A stretch of DNA of 64,000 bases. Source: Saprospiraceae bacterium (GTDB lineage Bacteria > Bacteroidota > Bacteroidia > Chitinophagales > Saprospiraceae). The DNA lies in contig JADJTQ010000012.1 of the NCBI GenBank assembly GCA_016711125.1, positions 640,031 to 704,030 of the forward strand, read 5' to 3'. Made by a program: the position numbers and the translations under genes. How positions within the stretch are numbered: position 1 is the stretch's first letter; the number at the start of each line of letters is the position of its first letter. The notes under the pieces are model-generated. The model worked only from the letters and a program-made list of their open reading frames with translations. It was not told where the DNA came from and searched no databases. Shown here one piece after another: positions 1 through 10,529 of the stretch.

Positions 1-1
1 C

Positions 2-1029
2 AGTCATCCTGGAGCCCATCATTTTTACATTCATATTGTAGAAGCTTCTGATACTCCCGATCGTGGAGTACCAAGCGCAGATGTCCTGGGCAGTCTGGTT
101 CCGGCAGCTGGCCATCTGGTACATATGCCGGCTCACATTTATGCCCGGGTGGGGCGATATGAAGATGCTGCTCAAAGCAACCGCAAAGCAATTCTTGCAG
201 ATGAAAACTATTTGGCAAGTTGTCAGGCTCAGGGGATCTATCCAATGGGATATTATCCACATAATATCCATTTTCTCTGGATGGCTGCAACCTTGAGTGG
301 TCAGATGAAAGAAGCGATTGATGCGGCGGAAAAAGTGGCTGATAAAATACCCGCGGCCGCAGCAATCGAAGATTTGAGTGCCCAGAATTTTTTGTCAGTT
401 CCACTGCAGGCTTATGTACGATTTGGTAAATGGAATCAGATCCTGACCACACCTAAACCGGCTTCGGAATTGACCTGGTTAAGTATGTTCTGGCACCACG
501 CCCGAAGTATTGCTTTCTCCAATAAAGGTTTATTTGAAAAAGCTCAAAATGAAATTGATACCCTTGCTGTATTGATAACCAAAGAAAAGGACAAAGAAAA
601 ATCTGATTCAACCGATATGAGCGAGGAACCCGATACCACCTATAACATGTACGATGACTTACATGAAATCCTTCAATTGGTTCCTGAAGCAGAACTGGCA
701 TTTGCTCAAAGGACTTCAACAAAGCGATTGAACGATTAAAACTGGCCGTCGAAAAAGAAGACAATCTACCATACAATGAGCCTCCGAATTGGCATCATCC
801 GGTCAGGCAAATATTAGGAAATGTCTTTTTAAATGCCGGTAAATTGAGCGAGGCTGAATCAACGTTCCGTGAGGATCTGAAAAAAAACCGGGACAATGGA
901 TGGTCACTTTTTGGTCTTTACCAAAGTCTTGATCAATCGGGAAAAATGAAGGAAGCTCAGGAAGTCTTGAATGCCTATCGAAGGGCTTGGGTTAATGCGG
1001 ATTTCGAATTAACAGCGCCAGCATTTTGA
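2..1029 (+). CDS. TPR-repeat protein, 3' part, one frameshift
   Basis: The left window edge cuts the 5' end. From base 2 the frame reads through a conserved stretch (HPGAHHFYIHIVEAS, then GHLVHMPAHIYARVGRYEDA) typical of bacterial TPR proteins whose repeats carry paired Ala/Tyr helices. The first frame ends at base 739, but homology-like coding (KDFNKAIERLKLAVEKED... KLSEAEST) resumes in the neighbouring frame near base 705-712 and continues to 1029. The join needs one extra base near the 'ctcaaagg' stretch. The C-terminal part again has TPR periodicity (residues around LNAGKLSEAESTFREDL). The role is probably a protein-protein scaffold; the specific function is not recognisable. Confidence is high for TPR, moderate for a single gene. 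Confidence 0.75.
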
Positions 1030-1153
1030 TCTTATAAAAATATCAGGATAAACGGAAGGAGTCTTGTCCTATCGGGTTTTGGATGGCAGCCGGAATCAGA
1101 CCGGCCATTAATCCCATACTAAATGAGAAAAGACAATTGTTTGAAAATCGTAA

Positions 1154-1561
1154 GAACTTGGGATCGACCTGGTCGTCTACAGTCCTCTTGGTAAAGGGTT
1201 CCTAGCAGGAAAAATTAACGAGAGCACCCAATTTGCGCAAGGCGACATGTGCAACTTTTTGCCCAGATATACCGAGGAAGCCCGAACTGCCAATAAATCA
1301 CTACTGGATGTCATACATCAATTTGCCAAAAGTAAAAACGCGACACCGGCCCAGATCGCTTTGGCCTGGGTATTGGCACAAAAGCCCTGGATAGTCCCAA
1401 TTCCTGGCACCACCAAGCAACCTCGTTTAACCGAAAATATTGGAGCCGCCGCTATTCCATTTTCCTATGATGAATTGAATGAATTGGTAGATGCCTCCAC
1501 CCGGATTCAGATTGTCGGTACCAGATACACCGAACAAATGGAAAAGGCCACAGGACTCTAG
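1154..1561 (+). pseudogene. Aldo/keto reductase, C-terminal remnant
   Basis: The frame from 1154 reads ELGIDLVVYSPLGKGFLAGKI, then TPAQIALAWVLAQ, WIVPIPGTTK and RLTENIGAA. These are the C-terminal signature blocks of the aldo/keto reductase family, including the NADP-binding IPGT..RL.EN segment. The family is normally about 320-330 residues; only the last 135 are here. The N-terminal catalytic tetrad region (Asp, Tyr, Lys, His) is absent and bases 1030-1153 do not encode it in any frame I could read. This is a true deletion remnant rather than a simple indel, unlike most broken genes in the window. Confidence 0.75.
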
Positions 1562-1873
1562 AAATTTAGCCAAAATCGAATTTTTTCCAATAAAACAGCT
1601 CGATCATGAATCTAGTAAAGACATCTTTCGGTAGACGTTCCCTTTTAAGAAGCAAGGCCCAAGGTGGCAGACGGTAAATGCTTGGTCTTTGCTGGTTGGC
1701 TTCATTTGTGACGGACTCCGTGGAAAGGCTATGGGATTTACAGGGTTCACATCACCATCTCTGGCGTGGGTGCCACTTAACCCTTTTACAGGAATAGAGA
1801 TTTTCAATCATTTCCATTCGATCAATTTTTTGCTTCACTTTTCCTATTTTTAGGAATTAACTCCTGAAGATGT
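1562..1873. other. Intergenic stretch, no gene seen
   Basis: About 310 bases between the reductase remnant and the fucosidase. A 67-codon opening on the - strand has no recognisable features and is not supported. The promoter of the fucosidase gene must lie here or in its 3' end, but I could not place a convincing Bacteroidota -7/-33 pair. Confidence 0.4.
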
Positions 1874-3947
1874 ATGAAAAATAATTATCGATTTATGTCG
1901 TGGATAATGGTTGTCTTTCTCTATAACTGTGCATCTCAGTCTGTGAGTCCACCCGATCCTGTACTGCCGATTCCTAACGCACGACAGTTAACCTGGCAAC
2001 AGCTCGAATTTTATGCCTTCATTCATTTCAACATGAATACGTTTACCGATATGGAGTGGGGCACCGGTGGAGAAGATCCTTCATTATTTAATCCTACTCA
2101 ACTGGATTGCCGGCAGTGGGTACGGACCTTTAAAGAAGCAGGAATGAAAGGGGTTATTATTACCGCCAAACATCATGACGGATTTTGCCTTTGGCCTTCG
2201 AAATACACGGAACATTCCGTTGAAAATTCGCCTTGGAAAAATGGAGACGGTGATGTCATCCGCGAGCTAGCTGACGCTTGCGAAGAATATGGATTAAAAT
2301 TGGGCATCTATTATTCTCCCTGGGATCGCAATCATGCTGAATATGGCACTCCTGACTATTTGGTCTTCATGCGTAGACAGCTCAAAGAGTTACTGACACA
2401 GTATGGTGATGTTTTTGAAGTGTGGTTTGATGGCGCTAATGGTGGCACCGGATATTATGGTGGTGCCAATGAAGAACGGCTTGTCGATAAATTAAGCTAT
2501 TATGATTGGGATAATACCTATCGGCTCAATAGAGAATGGCAACCCAATGCGGTAATCTTCAGTGATGCGGGACCGGATGTACGATGGGTGGGCAATGAAG
2601 ATGGACACTCCTACCCCACTATCTGGTCCAATCTGATGCGAGATTCAGTCTATGGCGGCATGCCGAACTATCATACCGATTGGGCTGATGGCCAGGAAAA
2701 TGGCACCGACTGGGTTCCGGCTGAAACCAATGTATCTATACGACCGGGTTGGTACTACCATGAGCACGAAGATCATAAAGTCAAATCCGTTCCGAAGCTG
2801 GTTGATATCTACTACGAATCAGTGGGTATGAATACTCCACTACTTTTAAATTTTCCCGTCGATCGCCGGGGCTTGGTACACGAAACTGATGCTAACCAGG
2901 TCAAAGGTATGATGGAAAAAATCAAGCAAGACTTTGAAAATGATTTGACAGACAAAGCGACCATCACGTCAAGTAATCACCGGGGCTTGCCATTCGAACC
3001 TCAATATGCAGTTGATGCTTCAGATAGCACCTTCTGGGCTACAGAAGATAGTGTAGTCGAAGCCAGCATTACCCTAACATTTGATAGCTTATTGACCATC
3101 AACCGGTTTTTAATCCAGGAATACATAACACTAGGTCAGCGGATAAAATCATTCTCTTTGGATTTTTCTCTCCGATGAAAAGTGGCAAAATATAACGAAT
3201 GAGACCACCATCGGCTATAAAAGAATTTTAAGGTTCAATCCGGTTAAAACAAAAGCTCTAAAATTAACGATTCTTGATGCCAAGGCCGCTCCAGTCATCT
3301 CAAATATCGAGGTATATTATGCACGTCCAATTTTATATCCTCCAAAAATATCGCGGTCCAAATCAGGCATGGTGAGTTTTACCGTCCCGGAAAAAATGGT
3401 CGGTATTTATTATACACTCGATAGCAGTGCGCCTGATGCGAATAGTCTCAAATACGAACATCCCTTTACTCATCCTGAACCAGGGACAATACGAGCGATC
3501 GCCATGGATGGTTTAGAAAATAAAAGTGAAATCAGTCAGATGGATTTAGACATCGCAGCTCTAAACTGGCGGGTGATAAACCGGGACACCAACACAAATC
3601 ACGTCATTGATGGCGATGAAAACACCTTTTGGACTTGTAGTAATCGCGACTACAATCAGGTCATTATTGATTTGGGGCAAAAAACTACGGTCACCGGTTT
3701 CACCTATTTGCCACCGCAAAATCGATTCTTTTCCGGTATTATTTCGCAATATGTTTTATTCACAAGTTTGGGTGGTGGAAATTATCGATTGGCCGCAACA
3801 GGCGAATTCAGCAATATTAAAAATAGTCCTGTTTTACAGCGTGTCGTCATACCGGAACAGACCTGTCGTTACATTAAACTACGATCCCTAAAAACGACTG
3901 ATGACAATTTACCTTCATTTGCAGAAGTTGGCATATTGACAAGATGA
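1874..3947 (+). CDS. GH29 alpha-L-fucosidase with C-terminal discoidin-type module, one frameshift
   Basis: Secreted glycosidase that releases L-fucose from glycans. A lipoprotein-like signal (residues 1-20, cysteine in 'YNCASQ') precedes the GH29 barrel: WQQLEFYAFIHFNMNTFTD, VIITAKHHDGFCLWPSKYT, EYGLKLGIYYSPWD and FEVWFDGANGG, whose Asp is the expected nucleophile. The first frame stops at 3178. The reading resumes one base off (LSDEKWQNITNETT) and continues to 3947 with a chitobiase-like/Fn3 stretch (GIYYTLDSSAPD) and an F5/8 type C (discoidin) module (VIDGDENTFWTCS, VIIDLGQ). Removing one T from the T-run near 3163-3170 restores a single chain of about 690 residues. Its neighbours (sialate-lyase-like aldolase, MFS transporter) fit host- or algal-glycan breakdown. 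Confidence 0.88.
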
Positions 3948-4074
3948 CCATCTACAAACATATCCTGACCACCCCATCCTACAATGATGGTGAGCCTTGT
4001 TGCAGTCGGTATTTTAAAGAAAAATCAATTGAAGAAAACTTACTTTTAACTAAGAACATTTAAATCCAATACAT

Positions 4075-5015
4075 TTGAAAAAATTAACCGGGCTGATTGC
4101 CGCCCCTTTCACTCCGTTTGACCCGCATGGTGAAGTAAACTACCATCAAATCGATCTAATGGCCAATGTGCTTCGTCAGAATCAGGTTCAGGGAGCCTTC
4201 ATATGTGGCTCGACAGGGAAGGACCGTCATTGAGTCAAGTTGAAAAGATCAAAATATTTGAAAAATGGGGCTCGGTCAAAAAGGATCAAATGCAAATCAT
4301 AGCGATGCTTGGTGGCACCTGTTTAAAGGAAATGCAGGAATTAGCCCAAAAATCCGTGAGCAATCAATTGGACGCAATTGCTATTTTACCGCCCTATTAT
4401 TTTCGCCCATCAAACGTAGAGCATCTGATTGATTTTTGTCAGGAGGTGACAAAATATGCTCCCGAGTTACCCTTTTACTATTACCACATACCATCCTTGA
4501 CCGGCGTTTATTTGAGTATGTTCGATTTTTTAGAAAAAGCAGCACCTAAAATTCCGAACCTTGCCGGGATCAAGTTTTCGCACTCCGACATTATGGATTT
4601 TCATAGTTGTAAAATGTTTGAAGACGGAAAATATACGATGCTTTGGGGAATGGATGAAGCACTTCTGTCCGGTTTAGTTGTCGGAGCCGATGGTGCAGTG
4701 GGAAGCACCTACAACTATGCCGCTCCGCTCTATCTGGAGATCCTTGAGAATTTCAGTTTAGGCAATATTGCGGAATGTGAAGCCCTGCAGAGGCTGTCGG
4801 TTAAGATGGTTCAGATCTTAGTTAAATATGGGGGAAACCGAGCAGGAAAAGGTTTCATGAAATTGATTGGAGTCGATTGTGGTGGTTACCGGCTACCCCT
4901 GGTAAGCCTGACTGACAAAGAAATAGCTGCTTTGAGAAAAGACCTCGAGGCGATTAATTTCTTCGATTTCTGCAGCGTGGTTTCGGATGATAAAAAGAAT
5001 TTTGTAGAATCATAA
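4075..5015 (+). CDS. nanA: N-acetylneuraminate lyase-like aldolase (DHDPS superfamily), one frameshift
   Basis: Cytoplasmic class I aldolase. The chain starts at a TTG at 4075 (LKKLTGLIAAPFTPFD) and reads to FICGSTGK. One G is missing from a G-run near 4219, after which the adjacent frame continues (EGPSLSQVEK) to 5015, giving about 313 residues, normal for the family. The hallmark YYYHIPSLTGV holds the catalytic Tyr, and GIKFSHSD holds the Schiff-base Lys. The HIP motif after the Tyr points to sialic acid lyase rather than dihydrodipicolinate synthase, which has YNVP there. A related 2-keto-3-deoxy-sugar-acid aldolase is possible given the enolase-superfamily enzyme downstream. It follows the fucosidase by about 130 bases. 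Confidence 0.82.
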
Positions 5016-5221
5016 GTTTGGCCTTTCTATTCTGCCGAATTAATCGATTTTATTCAGCATCAAGATATTTTTTTTGAAAGCTTGCTTTGATTGAAAGAAA
5101 AGATAGACTGCTTCAAAATGAAAATGACGACAGTTTAATTTAAGGGCCTTTACTTTTCATCCTATAAATAAAAATGTATGCGGGTGATCTTTTGGTTGGG
5201 TTTGATCATTGAGGGCATTTA

Positions 5222-5482
5222 ATGCTTTGGTATTTGTATCAGGCCTGGATGATCTTTTCCGGCCGATCGGATTATATTCCTGAAGCTCAACAAGACATGT
5301 ACAAAGAAACCCTTTTCCCAGCCTTAGTATTAACCATCATTTTTTCTGGTGCTCTAACAGCAGAATTCTTTTTTAAATCACAGCGAGTCGCACTTTACTT
5401 CGTGCTTTCTCCACTTGTTCTTTTTTTTATTGCATTTCTTGGGATGATGATTGTAATGCCATTTATTCGTAATTGGCGTTGA
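5222..5482 (+). CDS. Small three-helix membrane protein, unknown
   Basis: An 86-residue hydrophobic protein with about three membrane segments (LWYLYQAWMIF, LFPALVLTIIFSGALTAEFF, VALYFVLSPLVLFFIAFLGMMIVM). An upstream ATG near 5178 begins a hydrophobic start (MRVIFWLGLIIEG) one frame away, so a one-base indel near 5218 may hide a longer N-terminus. No family is recognised. It sits between the aldolase and the MFS transporter. Confidence 0.45.
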   Translation: MLWYLYQAWMIFSGRSDYIPEAQQDMYKETLFPALVLTIIFSGALTAEFFFKSQRVALYFVLSPLVLFFIAFLGMMIVMPFIRNWR

Positions 5483-5699
5483 ATCAGATCTCACTGAACA
5501 GGCGGAGCAAGGGATTGGTGCTTATGACCCAATTAAAAACAGAAGTCTTTCGATCTATCCTCTTGTAATTCCTTCAAAACTCGAAGGAATCGAAATTGAT
5601 GGCAATGATTTGATCAGATTTTACCACTTTTGGAATGCAAAAAAGACAGGAGCAAGGTTAATTCTTGCAGGCCCCGAAATGGGGGGAATCAGGAAGTGA
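5466..5699 (+). CDS. Unrecognised coding-like fragment upstream of MFS gene
   Basis: An open frame without an early ATG reads SDLTEQAEQGIGAYDP, then LSIYPLVIPSKLEGIEIDG and FYHFWNAKKTGARLIL. Composition and hydrophobic pattern look like real protein rather than shadow, and no competing gene covers it. After its stop a second short coding-like run (VILLAKHIAQNGLKDDQ) continues in another frame up to the MFS start. It may be a decayed or frameshifted small gene. I do not recognise it. Confidence 0.25.
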   Translation, partial: FVIGVESDLTEQAEQGIGAYDPIKNRSLSIYPLVIPSKLEGIEIDGNDLIRFYHFWNAKKTGARLILAGPEMGGIRK

Positions 5700-5738
5700 T
5701 ATTGCTGGCTAAACATATTGCTCAAAACGGCTTAAAGG

Positions 5739-6995
5739 ATGACCAAAGGCTTCATAGTATCGACACGTCAGGCCGCACTTCTAGTTGCTTTTATGTGGGT
5801 AGCGTATCTACTCAATTACGCGGACCGGCAAGCAATTTTTTCGATATTCCCTTCTTTGGCAGTGGATCTCAGCATGTCGAACAGGCAGCTCGGTCTCATT
5901 GGTGCGATATTTTTGTGGGTGTATGCATTCTGCTGTCCAATCGCCGGATACCTTGCTGATCGCTTCTCAAAACGATCACTTGTTATGCTCAGCCTGGTTT
6001 TATGGAGCCTGGTTACCATTGCCACTGGTTTCGCGGGATCTGCTATAATTATCTTGAGCCTACGCGCGATGATGGGAATTTCAGAAGCCCTGTTCATGCC
6101 CTCTGCAATTGCTCTTACTGCAAATGCTCATTCACCTTCACTTCGATCCAGAGCTATCGCAATACTGACCACAGCACAAATTGTTGGTACCGTAGCGGGT
6201 AGCTGGTTTGGCGGTTGGATGGCGGATCAAGGCCAATGGCGTAATGCTTTTTTTGTGCTTGGGTTTGTTGGATTGCTTTATACCGTACCCTATTTCCTAT
6301 TTCTTCGCAACGTGCATGAAAATAGAACTTCTGAAATCATTACAACCACTAAAAGGCCGGGATTTCTGGAATTAATTAAAGTGAAAACATTTTTACTGCT
6401 TTGCATAGTGTTTCCCATATTCGTTTTTGGATTATGGTTGCTGTATGGTTGGTTTCCTACCTTTCTGCATGACAAGTTCTCTCTTAATCAATCAGGTGCG
6501 GCAATAAATGCAACCATTTTTATACAAGGTCCGACTCTTATCGGTCTTCTTGGAGGAGGTGTGATTGCGGATGCCTTGTACCGCCACACCAAAGCTTCGC
6601 GGCTATGGTTAATCACTGCCAGTTTAATTCTGTGCGCGCCATTTCTGCATGCACTCGGAAATAGTGATACACTCAATACAACGCGCATCGCAGCAATGGG
6701 ATTTGGGTTATTCAGTGGATTTATGATGGGTAACATCTTTCCTGCTGCCTTTGATGTCGTGCCAGCAGATACCAGGGCATCTGCCGTCGGCTTTCTTAAC
6801 TTCTTCGGAGCAATTACGTCAGGTTTCGCCACCTTATTCGGTGGCCTTTGGAAGCAATCTCTTGGTATTGACGGTCTACTCTCACTGACAGCCATTGCGT
6901 ATGTGGTAGCTGGTATCGCACTGATTGTTGGTATCAAAAGACTATTTCCCAAAGATTATAAGGCTGAACACACAGAACCCGAAGCTTTAAATTAA
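5739..6995 (+). CDS. MFS transporter, anion:cation symporter-like
   Basis: A complete 418-residue, twelve-helix major facilitator. The N-terminal helix carries NYADRQAIFSIFPSLA, typical of the ACS family (hexuronate, sialate and other organic-acid symporters). The loop 2-3 motif is GYLADRFSKRSL (G-x-x-x-D-R-x-x-R/K) and helix 5 has GTVAGSWFGGW. It is 6 bases upstream of the M81 gene and likely co-transcribed. The substrate is probably the acidic or amide compound processed by the next two enzymes (inference). Confidence 0.85.
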   Translation: MTKGFIVSTRQAALLVAFMWVAYLLNYADRQAIFSIFPSLAVDLSMSNRQLGLIGAIFLWVYAFCCPIAGYLADRFSKRSLVMLSLVLWSLVTIATGFAGSAIIILSLRAMMGISEALFMPSAIALTANAHSPSLRSRAIAILTTAQIVGTVAGSWFGGWMADQGQWRNAFFVLGFVGLLYTVPYFLFLRNVHENRTSEIITTTKRPGFLELIKVKTFLLLCIVFPIFVFGLWLLYGWFPTFLHDKFSLNQSGAAINATIFIQGPTLIGLLGGGVIADALYRHTKASRLWLITASLILCAPFLHALGNSDTLNTTRIAAMGFGLFSGFMMGNIFPAAFDVVPADTRASAVGFLNFFGAITSGFATLFGGLWKQSLGIDGLLSLTAIAYVVAGIALIVGIKRLFPKDYKAEHTEPEALN

Positions 6996-7001
6996 TCACT
7001 T

Positions 7002-8510
7002 ATGTTAAAAATACTAATCGCTGAATGTAAACAGGAAGTCTCTACCTTCAATCCATATAAAAGTGGTTACGAAGATTTTATGATTCGTCAAGGGGCTGAA
7101 ATATTAAACTATCATCGCACAGTACGAAATGAGATAGGCGGGGCACTTAGCATATTAGAGGCTGAAGACGATGTAAGATTAGTGCCAACTTATAGCGCAT
7201 TTTTTATCACATCGGGCGGTATTCTGGCTAAAGAATCCTGGGAAAAGATTGCGCAGGATTTTCTTAATAGTATTCGCTCAGCACCACCGGTAGATGGGGT
7301 TTATTTTTGTATGCATGGGGCGATGGCAAGCGAAGAAGAACTTGATCCTGAAGGTTGGCTTCTTCAGGAGACGCGTAAAATACTCGGTGAAAATATTCCA
7401 ATTGTTGTGTCACTCGATTTGCACGGCATTCTTACCGATCGAATGGTGGAACAAAGCAATGCCATCGTGTCTTATCATACCTATCCGCATGTTGATTTTT
7501 TCGAAACCGGGCAGCGTGCCGCCAAACTACTCTTAAGAATCGTGGAAGGCAAGTTGAGGCCGGTCACAGCTAAGGTGGCGATCCCAGCATTAGTTCGTGG
7601 CGATGAACTTATTACTGCAACTGGTTTGATAGGACAGAGCATGCAAATTGCAAAAGATGTTGAAAACAGTCCTATTGGGCTCTCCTCCGGTTTATTTATT
7701 GGTAATCCATTCACCGATGTGCCTGCACTACAGTCATACAGTTTCGTGGTAACAGACAACGATCCGGAAATGGCTGAGCGAGAAGCAATTCGCATCGCGG
7801 AAAGCTTCTGGGCAAATCATGAAAAAATGCAGGTTCCCTTGGTGAGCCTGGATGAGATGGCTTTAATTGTCAAGACACATACTCAAGGCACATTAGCGCT
7901 CATAGATGCAGCCGATGCCACTAGTTCGGGTGCATCCGGTGACAGCAATGTTATACTACGCAAACTTCTTGAAACCGGATACACTGGACGAACTTTGTTA
8001 CCCATTGTAGATGAACAAGCTGTAAGACAAGCCATGGTAGCAGGCATCGGTTCCACCATTCAAACCACAATAGGCGGATCGCTAGATCCACGACGCTTTA
8101 AGCCATTCCCGGTAACCGCCAAAGTATTATTGCTCGCTGATAATCATTTTCGAAGCGAATCTTTTGGGGAAGAATGGTATTCCGGGCCGACTGCTGTATT
8201 AGAAGTCAAGAATTTTATAATTGCAACTAGTAGCCGGGCAGTGAATCTCTATGACCGGTCCTTCTTTTTTGCACATGGCCAAAATCCAAAACATTTTGAT
8301 ACGGTTATAGTCAAATCACCGCACTGCCAGCAACATATCTATGCAGACTGGTGCAAAAGTATGGTGAATGTAGATGCACCAGGATCATCCAGTGCCAACT
8401 TAAAATCTCTTGGGCATAAACGCTGTCCACGTCCCATTTTTCCATTAGACCCTATTGTCCAATTTAAACCTAAAGTAATTTTGTTCAAAAAAACATACCG
8501 ACAAATATGA
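7002..8510 (+). CDS. M81 family (MlrC-like) metallo-hydrolase
   Basis: A complete 502-residue protein of the MlrC/M81 family, named after the third enzyme of microcystin breakdown but widespread in carbon-catabolic operons, where substrates are mostly unknown. Metal ligands are expected in SLDLHGILTDRM (Asp and His) and SYHTYPHVDFFETG (His). The C-terminal MlrC_C domain begins around DAADATSSGASGDSNVIL, whose conserved SGASGD segment is intact. Its stop overlaps the ATG of the next gene (ATGA), so translation is coupled. Confidence 0.85.
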   Translation: MLKILIAECKQEVSTFNPYKSGYEDFMIRQGAEILNYHRTVRNEIGGALSILEAEDDVRLVPTYSAFFITSGGILAKESWEKIAQDFLNSIRSAPPVDGVYFCMHGAMASEEELDPEGWLLQETRKILGENIPIVVSLDLHGILTDRMVEQSNAIVSYHTYPHVDFFETGQRAAKLLLRIVEGKLRPVTAKVAIPALVRGDELITATGLIGQSMQIAKDVENSPIGLSSGLFIGNPFTDVPALQSYSFVVTDNDPEMAEREAIRIAESFWANHEKMQVPLVSLDEMALIVKTHTQGTLALIDAADATSSGASGDSNVILRKLLETGYTGRTLLPIVDEQAVRQAMVAGIGSTIQTTIGGSLDPRRFKPFPVTAKVLLLADNHFRSESFGEEWYSGPTAVLEVKNFIIATSSRAVNLYDRSFFFAHGQNPKHFDTVIVKSPHCQQHIYADWCKSMVNVDAPGSSSANLKSLGHKRCPRPIFPLDPIVQFKPKVILFKKTYRQI

Positions 8511-9636
8511 AAATTCGAGAAATACGTTGTTTAGGCCTGCATGGAGGCACACCTGAAGGGGGGTGGAGTAACGAAATTCGGCCTGAAGACTGTGTACAGA
8601 CATTAATTGCTGTTCATACTGATGAAGGAGCGGTTGGGGTTGGGAGCGTATCTACAAATGATGCGCTCGTCCGTGCCTCGCTCTCAGTACTTGAGCCATT
8701 ATATCTTGGTGAAAATGCTCTTGAACCCGAGCGAGTGAGTGAGAAATTGCATCAAAATACGTTTTGGTTGGGTCGCGGCGGTTCAATCACTCATACGATC
8801 AGCGGTATTGATATTGCCCTATGGGATCTCCTTGGAAAAGCAACGGGACAGCCGGTTGGTCGATTGCTAGGCGGACGTTATCGAGAGCGTGTTCGACCTT
8901 ATGCATCACTTCTAATGGATAAACCCGAGAAGATGAGGGATAATCTACTCAAGATAAAGTCGCCAGGCTTTCGCGCATTTAAAATTGGTTGGGGCCATTT
9001 GGAAAACATAATTCTGCAACCGACGAAGCCATCGTGAAAGCAGCTCGCGAAGCGATAGGTACAGATTCACTTTTGATGGTTGATGCTGGCGGCAGCGATG
9101 CGTTTTGGCCAAATGGGTACAAATGGGCGCTTAACACATCGAAAATGCTCGCCGACTATGATGTGCATTGGTTCGAAGAAGCACTCAATCCTGATAATTT
9201 GGAAGACTATGTAAAACTTCGGGAGCATTCACCAGTTCCGATTTCCGGGGGTGAAGTACTCACCCGTCGTCAGTCATTTCATCCTTGGTTTAAGGCTCAT
9301 GCTTTTGACATCGTTCAGCCAGATGTTACAAAGGTTGGGGGTATCAGCGAAGAACGCCGCATCGCCCGCATGGCCCAAGATTATGACATTCGTTTCATAC
9401 CGCATGGATGGAATACTACCATCGGACTTGCAGCAGACTTGCATCTGGCATCTGCCTTTCCGCATACTGATCTCGTAGAGTATCTCATAGGTTCACCCTA
9501 CATTGACGAAATCACTGTTGGTGGCTGGAAACTAGATGGCGATGGTATGTTGACCATTCCCACCAAACCAGGTCTTGGCATAGATCTTGACCTCGATGTA
9601 TTAAAAAAATATAAAGGTGGGGCACAGTTTATGTGA
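8507..9636 (+). CDS. Enolase-superfamily (mandelate racemase/muconate lactonizing) enzyme, one frameshift
   Basis: Sugar-acid dehydratase or cycloisomerase type. The N-terminal capping domain (ECVQTL-like start, DEGAVGVGSV) is followed by GIDIALWDLLGKATG, a catalytic-lysine strand FRAFKIGWG, Mg ligands in MVDAGG, WFEEAL and ISGGE, and the C-terminal base region FIPHGWNTTIG (His). One G missing from the G-run near 8990 splits it; restoring it gives IGWGPFGKH and a continuous chain of about 376 residues. Exact substrate cannot be read from the motifs. It is translationally coupled to the M81 gene, so the two enzymes probably act in sequence. Confidence 0.85.
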
Positions 9637-10529
9637 ATCTTTTGAGCTTCGATTTGTGTACTACATATTTTAAACAAGCGTCCAAAATAAATTCATATTT
9701 CTATAACATCACCTCCGGGCCGAGCGCTGCTATTGATCTATAAAATTGCGATAAAGGGATTTTGTCTCTTAGATCAACAAATAATATTGAAACACTACCT
9801 GTCTAAATACTCAAGATTTTTATTGCTACCTGTCATCTGCCACTGACCAATTGACATGGGAGTATTGACCATCCAATTTTCGTTGATCTAAAAAATCACG
9901 AATCTTAAAAACTTTTTTTAGCCTCCTGCAATCTTGCATTATTCCATGATACATTCTCCTATCAGGTATTTACCGGTTATATACTGTTGCCATATCTGGC
10001 AGTGATACGATACATATGTTTGGTTACCTCAGCGTCTGCGCATACATAACCAGGTCGCCAAATTTGATTTAGAGCATCGATCAAAAGAGCTTGCTTCGAG
10101 ATTTCAGCATAAAGCCAAATGGATAAAAACAACGTGCCCCAATAATCTGAAGTGGGTACTTTCTTATCATGAAATGGGCGATACCCAGGCTGGTCACGAA
10201 GTTGACATGCGGATGAAAAAACAAAATCCGACGCATTACTTCCCGGTAAAAAAATTAATAGTATGGTGGTGAGAGCACCGATGAAAGAGCAAACTGCAGT
10301 AAAAATTATTAAAGATTTAATTTTACTTCTTGAAATCAGTTATGCAATGTTTCCATTCGTCTTGGAATAATGGTGTTTAAGAAATGACCATGAGATGCAA
10401 TTTTTAAGAAATCCGGATAAATGGAATATGCATAATTTAATTTCAGGTTAATCCTTACAATGATCTTCTTCCGAATTAAAATAAATAAAAATATCGTAAA
10501 TTTAATGAAGATAACTGCTCAACTTTCAA
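9637..10529. other. 890-base intergenic stretch with one coding-like relic
   Basis: A long AT-rich gap between the + strand catabolic block and the - strand LacI gene. No RNA gene or clear terminator was seen. The only coding-like part is the frame described at 10006-10272. Confidence 0.5.
10006..10272 (+). pseudogene. Unrecognised protein relic
   Basis: An 88-codon frame without a start codon reads YDTYVWLPQRLRIHNQ, FQHKAKWIKTTCPNNLKWV and EMGDTQAGHEVDMRMKKQNP, which looks protein-like in amino-acid choice and stands in an otherwise non-coding gap. It lacks flanking coding on both sides, so it is probably the leftover of a deleted gene. The family was not recognised. Confidence 0.3.

Noticed and set aside
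453..776. 107-codon frame on - strand
   Set aside because: It is antisense to the TPR protein and has no protein-like features.
1604..1807. 67-codon frame on - strand before the fucosidase
   Set aside because: No recognisable motif and low-complexity composition in an intergenic stretch.
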